Shown here: positions 1 to 4,892 of the stretch, in pieces
How the letters are laid out: every line of letters begins with the position of its first letter
Numbering within the stretch: the stretch's first letter is position 1
NCBI GenBank assembly: GCA_030425785.1
Contig: JAUHYJ010000235.1
Location: forward strand, 1-6,088
Direction of reading: 5' to 3'
Length of the DNA stretch: 6,088 bases
Origin: Acidimicrobiia bacterium
GTDB lineage: Bacteria > Actinomycetota > Acidimicrobiia > Acidimicrobiales > Ilumatobacteraceae
The notes under the pieces: generated by a model
What the model saw: the letters and a program-made list of their open reading frames with translations, nothing else
The model's database searches: none
What the model was told of the DNA's origin: nothing
Translations under genes and position numbers: made by a program

Positions 1-1
1 G

Positions 2-190
2 GGTGGCGACGGTGAGGCCGTCGACGCCGAAGGGTTCCCGGTGCCGTACGCGATCCCGGCGACCTTCGGCCAGCTCGGCGGTGTCGAGTTGGTGGTCGGC
101 GACATCGACGACGAGACGGTCTCGCGTACCTCGGTCACCCTGCAGACGCCGGCGCAGAACACCTTCGTCTACAACGACCTGTCCTGCTGA
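2..190 (+). CDS. C-terminal end of an unrecognised protein (5' part outside window)
   Basis: An open frame runs from the window edge (first full codon at 2) to the TGA at 188-190 and gives 62 residues with no start in view. The peptide reads like genuine protein: it has balanced hydrophobic and acidic residues, segments such as FPVPYAIPATFGQLGGVELVV and GDIDDETVSRTSV, and ends in DLSC, a cysteine as last residue. Codon third positions are mostly G or C, as in the neighbouring genes. I do not recognise a family. The beta-rich look and the terminal cysteine would fit an exported or surface protein, but that is only a guess. Another frame over the same bases (from 3) gives an Arg/Ser-rich artefact. 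The gene converges with the membrane protein gene ending at 240. Confidence 0.65.
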   Translation, partial: GGDGEAVDAEGFPVPYAIPATFGQLGGVELVVGDIDDETVSRTSVTLQTPAQNTFVYNDLSC

Positions 191-202
191 CACGGCCGCG
201 CC

Positions 203-216
203 GACCCGATCGGGTC
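203..216. terminator. possible bidirectional terminator hairpin between convergent genes
   Basis: GACCCGATCGGGTC is a perfect 14-base inverted repeat (arms GACCC/GGGTC around GATC) in the 49-base gap between two convergent stop codons (190 and 240). Position and symmetry fit a shared terminator. There is no T-tract on either strand, the stem is short, and such palindromes arise easily in GC-rich DNA, so this is weak. Confidence 0.25.
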
Positions 217-239
217 ACCCCGGTCCGAGGTCGGATCGG

Positions 240-782
240 TCAGGCGAGGCGGACGGCCTCGACCAGGTTGTAGAGGAACGAGGCACCGAGCACGGCGCCG
301 AGCATCAGCATCAACCGTCCGGCGAGGGCGGTGCCCTGACGCCACACGAAGACCGCGGCGACGCACGCCACGATCACGACGATCAGGAACCCGCGATCAC
401 CGGCCAGCGCGACGTCCCAGAGCTTGGTGGCGCTCACGTTGCCGGGGAACAGCGGGTTGTCCTGACCGCTCATCGTGTTCCACGTGAGCCAACCGGCCCA
501 GAACGCGCCGACGCCCACCGGCGCGAGCACCCACTTCGGGACGCCGATGTTCAGCATCGCGATCAGCGCGACCGTCGCGACGACGACGCCCAGCCCGGTC
601 TGGTAGCCGTTCTCGCCGAGGTTCGAGACGGTGCCGGTGATGACGTCCCACAGGCTGTCGGCGAATCCGGAGTCCGCGGCGGACGTTGACACCTCGTCGG
701 CGGGCGCGACCGGCTGAGTGGTCGGCGGCACCGTCGGGTCGGTGGCCGCCACGAGGCGCGCGACGATCGGCGACAAGAGCAT
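240..782 (-). CDS. small polytopic membrane protein, function unknown
   Basis: This 180-residue protein starts with ATG at 782. Residues 1-14 are moderately hydrophobic (MLLSPIVARLVAA), followed by a Pro/Thr/Ala-rich linker (about 15-38) and an amphipathic stretch (40-60). Four likely membrane helices follow: about 63-81, 84-103, 131-148 and 153-174. The segment between helices 2 and 3 (104-130) is polar. No catalytic or metal-binding motif is visible and I do not recognise the family. The first segment could be a short signal or anchor sequence with the Pro/Thr linker outside the membrane, which is inference. The gene is divergent from the DUF2855 gene and convergent with the partial gene at 2-190, so it is probably transcribed alone. 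No Shine-Dalgarno sequence is obvious. CAAGCT lies 7 bases upstream of the ATG, a poor match to the -10 boxes elsewhere in the window. Confidence 0.75.
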   Translation of the reverse strand: MLLSPIVARLVAATDPTVPPTTQPVAPADEVSTSAADSGFADSLWDVITGTVSNLGENGYQTGLGVVVATVALIAMLNIGVPKWVLAPVGVGAFWAGWLTWNTMSGQDNPLFPGNVSATKLWDVALAGDRGFLIVVIVACVAAVFVWRQGTALAGRLMLMLGAVLGASFLYNLVEAVRLA

Positions 783-863
783 CGAATTCAGCTTGTCACG
801 ACCGCGGCCGCCGTTGGCGGATGCCGCACGTCGTCCGAGACCTGGTCACGTCGGCCCGGGCGG

Positions 864-869
864 TACGGT
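864..869 (+). promoter_or_regulatory. -10 box (TACGGT) of a probable leaderless promoter for the DUF2855 gene
   Basis: TACGGT fits the actinobacterial -10 consensus TANNNT and is followed by exactly 7 bases (CGCCGGC) before the GTG at 877. Transcription would therefore begin at or next to the start codon. The same geometry (TACGCT, 7 bases, ATG) recurs at 2595-2610. No good -35 element is visible around 840-847. No Shine-Dalgarno sequence precedes the GTG, as expected for a leaderless message. Confidence 0.55.
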
Positions 870-876
870 CGCCGGC

Positions 877-1965
877 GTGGACAACTGGGATCTGCTCGTC
901 GACCGTGCCGACTATCGCAACACCGAGGTGGTCGGGTCCGAACCGGCTGCGCTCGAGGACGGGCAGATCAGGGTCCGAGTCGACGCGTTCGGGTTCACCG
1001 CGAACAACGTGACCTACGCCGCGGCCGGCGACATGGTCGGGTACTGGACGTTCTTCCCGGTCGCGGACCGCGGCGACGGGGTGCACTGGGGGCGGGTGCC
1101 GGTGTGGGGGTTCGGTGACGTGGTCGAGTCACGGTCCGACCTCGTGATCGGCGGTGACCGCCTGTTCGGGTACTTCCCGATGTCGACCGAGCTCGTCATC
1201 ACCCCGGCGAGCGTGACCGACTCGTCGCTGTCGGACGGTGCCGAACATCGCGCCGGGCTGCCGCCGGTCTACAACCGCTACGTCCGCTGCGCCGCCGACC
1301 CCGGCTACGACCCCGAGTTCGAGGCCGAGCAGATGCTGTACCGGCCGCTGTTCTTCACGTCGTTCCTGATCGACGACTTCCTCGCCGACCACGACATGTT
1401 CGGCGCGTCGACGGTGGTGCTCGCGAGCGCGTCGAGCAAGACCGCGTTCGGCACGGCCCATCTGCTCCGCCGGCGCGACGGCGTGCGCGTCGTCGGGTTG
1501 ACGTCGCCCGGCAACGTCGAGTTCGTCGAAGGGCTCGGTGTCTACGACGTGGTCCTCCCCTACGACCGTGCCGGCGAGCTGCCGGACGGCCCGGCCGCGC
1601 TCGTCGACATGAGCGGCAACGCCGCGATCGTGCGATCGGTGCACGAGCGCTACGGCGACGAACTGCAGCACTCGATGATCGTCGGCATCACGCACTGGGA
1701 GGATCGTGCCGGGTCGTCCGAGCCGATGCCGGGGCCTGCGCCGGAGTTCTTCTTCGCCCCGACCCAGATCGAGAAGCGCCATGCCGACTGGGGGCCCGGT
1801 GTGGTCGAGGCACGGCTCGCCGATTCGTGGATGCCGTTCATCACCAGGGCCGCCGACTGGGTCACGATCACGCACCACCACGGGCCCGATGCCGTGCGTG
1901 ACGTGTTCCACCAGACGCTCGAGGGCGAGACGCGCCCCGACGTCGCCAACGTGCTGCACCCCTGA
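877..1965 (+). CDS. DUF2855 family protein, MDR (quinone oxidoreductase)-like fold
   Basis: With the GTG at 877 the protein has 362 residues, the usual size for DUF2855 (PF11017). Residues 28-52 (DGQIRVRVDAFGFTANNVTY and following) resemble the N-terminal GroES-like part of medium-chain dehydrogenases. Segments I recall as family hallmarks follow: YWTFFP (56-61), WGRVPVWGFGDVV (71-83), LPPVYNRY (128-135), RPLFFTSFLIDDFLAD (156-171), VVLASASSKTAFG (180-192), RVVGLTSPGNVEFVEGLG (204-221), ITHWE (271-275), FFFAPTQIEKR (291-301). The ASSKTA loop sits where an MDR nucleotide-binding loop would be. The canonical zinc-ligand pattern of alcohol dehydrogenases is absent. The biochemical role is unknown; a soluble oxidoreductase is inference. 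The frame extends upstream to an ATG at 718, but those residues are Arg/Pro-rich, overlap the divergent gene and do not fit the family. GTG 877 lies 7 bases after a -10 box. Confidence 0.9.
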   Translation: MDNWDLLVDRADYRNTEVVGSEPAALEDGQIRVRVDAFGFTANNVTYAAAGDMVGYWTFFPVADRGDGVHWGRVPVWGFGDVVESRSDLVIGGDRLFGYFPMSTELVITPASVTDSSLSDGAEHRAGLPPVYNRYVRCAADPGYDPEFEAEQMLYRPLFFTSFLIDDFLADHDMFGASTVVLASASSKTAFGTAHLLRRRDGVRVVGLTSPGNVEFVEGLGVYDVVLPYDRAGELPDGPAALVDMSGNAAIVRSVHERYGDELQHSMIVGITHWEDRAGSSEPMPGPAPEFFFAPTQIEKRHADWGPGVVEARLADSWMPFITRAADWVTITHHHGPDAVRDVFHQTLEGETRPDVANVLHP

Positions 1966-1986
1966 TGCTGACGTCGTGGACCGGCG

Positions 1987-1992
1987 TAGGCT
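1987..1992 (+). promoter_or_regulatory. -10 box (TAGGCT) of the rnpB promoter
   Basis: TAGGCT lies 22 bases after the stop codon of the DUF2855 gene and ends 7 bases before position 1999, the first base of the terminal P1 helix of RNase P RNA. A normal start 6-7 bases downstream of a -10 box would put the RNA 5' end exactly at the base of P1, so sequence and structure agree. No convincing -35 hexamer is seen at 17-18 bases upstream. Confidence 0.6.
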
Positions 1993-1998
1993 GTCCCG

Positions 1999-2355
<357 letters not shown>

Positions 2356-2433
2356 ACGGTCGAGGCGGACGTACGTCGGGCACCGCACACGGAAATCGGA
2401 CGGATATGCCGGTGTTCGGGTGGCCGATGCGTC

Positions 2434-2447
2434 ACACTGAGCAGTGT
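2434..2447. repeat. inverted repeat (ACACT-GAGC-AGTGT), possible operator
   Basis: The arms ACACT and AGTGT are perfect complements around a 4-base centre GAGC. The right arm abuts TTGACG, a good -35 match. The site could be a small hairpin downstream of rnpB or a protein-binding operator. The arms are only 5 bases long, so chance is a real possibility. Confidence 0.25.
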
Positions 2448-2476
2448 TGACGACCGGCTGCGTCCCGCCCAAAGGT
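2447..2476 (+). promoter_or_regulatory. possible promoter TTGACG - 18 bases - AAAGGT
   Basis: TTGACG (2447-2452) matches five of six -35 consensus bases and is followed after 18 bases by AAAGGT (2471-2476), which keeps only the A at position 2 and T at position 6 of TANNNT. It would start transcription near 2483, giving a leader of about 125 bases before the YjbR-family gene or a separate short RNA. No good reading frame follows directly. Confidence 0.2.
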
Positions 2477-2594
2477 TCCGCCACCGTTGGAATGCGGTCG
2501 AGGCGGCCGGTCGCCACCACGATCTCTATCGGCACGAACCCGGTCCGACCTGAGCCGGAGATCGCACACAACCGTCGGTGTCACACCGTCCGCG

Positions 2595-2600
2595 TACGCT
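2595..2600 (+). promoter_or_regulatory. -10 box (TACGCT) of a probable leaderless promoter for the YjbR-family gene
   Basis: TACGCT is followed by 7 bases (CGGCGGC) and then ATG at 2608. The arrangement is identical to that before the GTG at 877, including a very similar 7-base spacer (CGCCGGC). No Shine-Dalgarno sequence lies upstream of the ATG, and any earlier in-frame start (GTG at 2578) would lie upstream of this box. Confidence 0.55.
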
Positions 2601-2607
2601 CGGCGGC

Positions 2608-3012
2608 ATGGGCACGGGTGCGCAGGTGTACGTCGACGACGTCCCGCCCGACGTCGAGCGCCGGTTGCGGGCGATCTGCCTCGAACTGCCCGACGCTGAC
2701 GAGCAACCGGCGTGGAAGGGCCTGCGCTGGACGGTGCGGACCCGCACGTTCGCGAGCGTGCTCGGCATCGAGGACGAACACGGCGACCGACTCACCGTCG
2801 TCGTGTTCAGGTCCGAGGGCGAGGAACAGGAGATGCTCCGTCACGCCGGGCCACCGTTCCGCTGGCTGGGGTGGGGTCGTGGCGCCATCGGCATGACGAT
2901 CGACGGCGACACCGACTGGGACGAGGTGCGCGAGCTGCTGACCGACAGCTACTGCGTCATGGCACCGAAGAAGCTCGCCGCCCTCGTCGACCGGCCGCCA
3001 CCGGTCGGCTGA
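2608..3012 (+). CDS. MmcQ/YjbR family protein
   Basis: The 134-residue protein fits the compact single-domain MmcQ/YjbR family (PF04237), here about residues 14-128. Matching features are the N-terminal helix with LELPDADEQPAWKG (26-38), the beta strand around TFASVLGIEDEHGDRLTVVVF (47-67, read in two parts), a loop with PPFRWLGWGRGAIGMTID (82-99) and the C-terminal helix that ends SYCVMAPKKLAAL (114-126). Family members adopt a CyaY-like fold and some have been described as DNA-binding, but no firm cellular role is established, so none is assigned. The GTG at 2578 would add ten residues. I prefer ATG 2608 because the domain begins just after it and a -10 box ends 7 bases before it. The gene converges with the histidine phosphatase gene, with 25 bases between the two stop codons. 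Confidence 0.88.
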   Translation: MGTGAQVYVDDVPPDVERRLRAICLELPDADEQPAWKGLRWTVRTRTFASVLGIEDEHGDRLTVVVFRSEGEEQEMLRHAGPPFRWLGWGRGAIGMTIDGDTDWDEVRELLTDSYCVMAPKKLAALVDRPPPVG

Positions 3013-3037
3013 GACGCGGTCGGCCGAGGCGCAGCGG

Positions 3038-3628
3038 TCAGTCGACGGGCGGTGCCTGCTCGTTGAAGCTGTGGAGCAAGGGCCCGAAGCGGCCCCTGTC
3101 GACCCGGCACAGGCTGGCCTGGCTCAAGTGGCAGTGGAACATGATCTCCATCGTCACGCCGAGCGCCCAGGCGACGGCCGCCTTGATCGGCGAGACGTGG
3201 CTGACCACCACGATGTCCTGCTCGTGGATGCGCTCGCCGAGGTCGTCGAGCGCCGATCGGACCCGCTCGTCGAGTGAGGCGAAGCTCTCACCGCCCTTGG
3301 TCGAGAAGTTCGCGTTCGTGCGCCACTCCTGCCAGACCTCGGGCGGCACCTCGCTCGTGGGGATGCCCTCGTACTCGCCGTAGGCCACCTCGATCCAGCG
3401 CTCGTCGACCGTCACCTCACGGCCGAAGTAGGTCGCCGTCTCCTGCGCCCGCACGAGCGGCGACGAGATCACCGCGTCGACGTCGCCGACCAAGGCCGCG
3501 ATGGCCTCGGCCTGACGGTGACCGATCTCGTCGATCGGCGGATCGAGGCGACCCTGCATCAGACCCTGGGCGTTCGCCGCCGTGCGGCCGTGACGAACCA
3601 GATAGAGCACGACGTCAGTGAACCACAC
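3038..3628 (-). CDS. histidine phosphatase superfamily protein (phosphoglycerate mutase/CobC-like)
   Basis: The 196-residue protein carries the whole catalytic set of the branch-1 histidine phosphatases. It has LVRHGRTAAN (10-19) with the phosphorylated His13 next to Arg12, QGRLDPPIDEIGHRQA (25-40), SSPLVRAQETA (55-65) with Arg60, the acid Glu80 in IEVAYGEYEG (79-88), and His144 in VVSHVSPI (141-148), where most relatives have His-Gly. It should hydrolyse a phosphomonoester through a phospho-histidine intermediate. The substrate cannot be read from sequence; alpha-ribazole phosphate, 3-phosphoglycerate and others are possible. The start used is GTG 3628, 9 bases after the stop of the gene before it, implying co-transcription and perhaps coupled translation. 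GTG 3610, which would give a protein starting six residues later (VLYLVRHG), is an alternative. No clear Shine-Dalgarno sequence favours either. Confidence 0.93.
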   Translation of the reverse strand: MWFTDVVLYLVRHGRTAANAQGLMQGRLDPPIDEIGHRQAEAIAALVGDVDAVISSPLVRAQETATYFGREVTVDERWIEVAYGEYEGIPTSEVPPEVWQEWRTNANFSTKGGESFASLDERVRSALDDLGERIHEQDIVVVSHVSPIKAAVAWALGVTMEIMFHCHLSQASLCRVDRGRFGPLLHSFNEQAPPVD

Positions 3629-3637
3629 CCGGCTCGA

Positions 3638-4126
3638 TCACGCTGCGCCCACGGGCAGCATCAGCTGACCGGTGCGGCGGAACCACGCCCGCCGTTCGGG
3701 GTCGCGCAACCCGGCGCGGTCGACCACCCACCAGCACAACCCGAGACCGATCAACTCGAGCGGGACGTTCCACCAGCCGCGCGCTGCCACGGGGTGTGCG
3801 GCGTCGTCGAACGACCAGCCGGCGAACGGCCACCAGAACACGGTGGTGTTCGTCCACGCGCCGGTGAACACCAGGTGGAGCAGCAGGCCGATCGGCAGGC
3901 CGAGCAACATCTTCCGGATCGGCTTGCGGCCCGGTGTCGCCAGCATCAGCACCGCCAGCAGCACCACACAGAACGTCACGCTGTGCAGCACGCGAGCGCC
4001 GCCGAACGCAGCATCGACCACCGCCGGCAGGACGGCACCGACCAGCAGCAACCGGTAGTCGAACGCCGGATCGCGGAACACGAACCACACGGTGACGACC
4101 GCGGTGCCGATGAACCAGAAGAACAC
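3638..4126 (-). CDS. small polytopic membrane protein with distant YdjM-like features
   Basis: The 162-residue protein starts with GTG at 4126. Probable membrane helices lie at about 1-17, 26-41, 48-64, 74-88 and 122-137; the region after 140 is polar and Arg-rich. The pattern LLVGAVLPAVVD (27-38), then ARVLHS (44-49), then GLPIGLLLHLV (76-86), then WWPF (98-101) recalls YdjM-type membrane-bound metal-dependent hydrolases (PF04307), which place Asp and His residues at similar spots. Asp38, His48 and His84 would be the candidate ligands. The resemblance is remote and from memory, and a plain structural membrane protein is equally possible. It lies between the zinc-ribbon gene (31 bases upstream) and the histidine phosphatase gene (9 bases downstream). 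TAACCT ends 8 bases before the start codon, so it may have its own leaderless promoter. Confidence 0.82.
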   Translation of the reverse strand: MFFWFIGTAVVTVWFVFRDPAFDYRLLLVGAVLPAVVDAAFGGARVLHSVTFCVVLLAVLMLATPGRKPIRKMLLGLPIGLLLHLVFTGAWTNTTVFWWPFAGWSFDDAAHPVAARGWWNVPLELIGLGLCWWVVDRAGLRDPERRAWFRRTGQLMLPVGAA

Positions 4127-4134
4127 GACGGGTC

Positions 4135-4140
4135 AGGTTA
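4135..4140 (-). promoter_or_regulatory. possible -10 box (TAACCT) before the small membrane protein gene
   Basis: On the minus strand TAACCT matches TANNNT and is followed by 8 bases (GACCCGTC) and the GTG at 4126. It sits in the 31-base gap after the zinc-ribbon stop codon. There is no Shine-Dalgarno sequence in that gap, which fits leaderless initiation. It would be an internal promoter of an otherwise co-directional gene row. Confidence 0.4.
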
Positions 4141-4157
4141 CGCAGGGTCGATGTGCG

Positions 4158-4859
4158 TCAGACGACGAGGAGACGGCCGCACTGCGGGCAGTCGGCGATG
4201 CCGTCCTTCTTCGCCGCCGTCTCGCGGATCGTGTCGACCTCGGCGGCCGACAGATCGAGATGGCAGCCGTCGCACCGCGAGCCCGACATCGTGGCCGCCG
4301 CGATCAGGAAGTTCTTCCTGAGCCGGTCGTACTGCTTCAGCACGGGCTTCGGGACCGCCGATCGCAGGCCGTCCAACCGGTCGGCGATGCGCTCGAGCTC
4401 GCCGTCGATGTCGGATTCGGCGTTGGCGAGCGCCGCCTCGGCGGCGAGGTACTCCGCGGTCAGCGGCTCCTCTCTCGCCAGGAGGGCGTTGAGCTCGGCT
4501 TCCTGGCGGGTGAGCTCCTCCATCGCCGTCAGCTCGGCGTCGTCGAGCGCGCTGCGCTCGGCGTTGAGGGTCGCGATCTCGCGCTGCAGGGCCTCGGCCT
4601 CGCGGGGAGCGATCACCGTCTTGAGCTGAGCCTGCAGCTTCTCGCGCTGGCGGTCGAGCTTGGCCGACGCCTGCTCGGTGTCGTCGATCTCGGCGGTCAG
4701 TTCCTCGACCCGCTGACGGACCGTGATCCGGCTCTCGTTCCACCGGAGCAGCTCGTTCTTCGCGGCCTGGACGGCGTCGCGTTCGGCGAGGTGCTCCCGC
4801 CGGTGCCGGAGCTGGTCGGCCATCGTGTCGGCCGCCTGGAGTTCGAGCAGCCCACTCAT
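4158..4859 (-). CDS. coiled-coil protein with C4-type zinc ribbon (zf-RING_7 family)
   Basis: The 233-residue protein has two parts. Residues about 1-165 are rich in Glu, Arg, Ala, Leu and Gln without Pro apart from isolated positions, and should form a long antiparallel coiled coil. The C-terminal part has CDGC (196-199) and CPQC (224-227), two Cys-x2-Cys pairs separated by 24 residues, with the family phrase CHLDLS after the first pair. This is the architecture of PF02591 proteins such as mycobacterial Rv2229c and Helicobacter HP0958. Zinc binding is predicted from the four cysteines. Proposed roles in this family involve binding nucleic acid or protein partners, and none can be assigned here. 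In many actinobacteria the gene sits beside an RNase H/CobC-type phosphatase gene; a histidine phosphatase lies two genes downstream here. ATG 4859 is supported by a GAGG ribosome binding site. Confidence 0.93.
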   Translation of the reverse strand: MSGLLELQAADTMADQLRHRREHLAERDAVQAAKNELLRWNESRITVRQRVEELTAEIDDTEQASAKLDRQREKLQAQLKTVIAPREAEALQREIATLNAERSALDDAELTAMEELTRQEAELNALLAREEPLTAEYLAAEAALANAESDIDGELERIADRLDGLRSAVPKPVLKQYDRLRKNFLIAAATMSGSRCDGCHLDLSAAEVDTIRETAAKKDGIADCPQCGRLLVV

Positions 4860-4867
4860 CGCAGCCG

Positions 4868-4871
4868 CCTC
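4868..4871 (-). promoter_or_regulatory. ribosome binding site (GAGG) of the zinc-ribbon gene
   Basis: On the minus strand GAGG lies 8 bases before the ATG at 4859, inside the 33-base gap after the transpeptidase gene. It is the clearest Shine-Dalgarno match before any start in the window, which suits translation from a polycistronic message begun upstream. Confidence 0.55.
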
Positions 4872-4892
4872 GTCACGTCCGTGTGCCCGCGA

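Larger units (their letters stand above)
2356..2607 (+). other. gene-free intergenic region after rnpB
   Basis: About 250 bases separate the end of rnpB from the YjbR-family start. Open frames across it, on either strand, give no recognisable protein and run into rnpB or into the neighbouring gene in the wrong frame. It contains a 10-base palindrome GACGTACGTC (2368-2377), an inverted repeat at 2434-2447, a possible promoter (2447-2476), the 12-mer CGGTCGAGGCGG twice (2357-2368 and 2495-2506) and the -10 box of the next gene near its right end. No T-rich terminator for rnpB is evident. Confidence 0.6.

Noticed and set aside
3..689. Plus-strand open frame of 228 codons from the window edge
   Set aside because: Its start is Arg/Ser-rich noise in the wrong frame of the partial gene at 2-190, and the rest is antisense to the membrane protein gene at 240-782.
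718..876. In-frame upstream extension of the DUF2855 gene to ATG 718
   Set aside because: The extra 53 residues are Arg/Pro-rich, lie partly opposite the divergent gene's start, are absent from the family as I know it, and are upstream of the likely -10 box.
3518..4321. Plus-strand open frame of 267 codons
   Set aside because: It is antisense to the phosphatase, membrane protein and zinc-ribbon genes, all of which have clear family or membrane features. Its own product is Gln/His/Arg-rich and unrecognisable.
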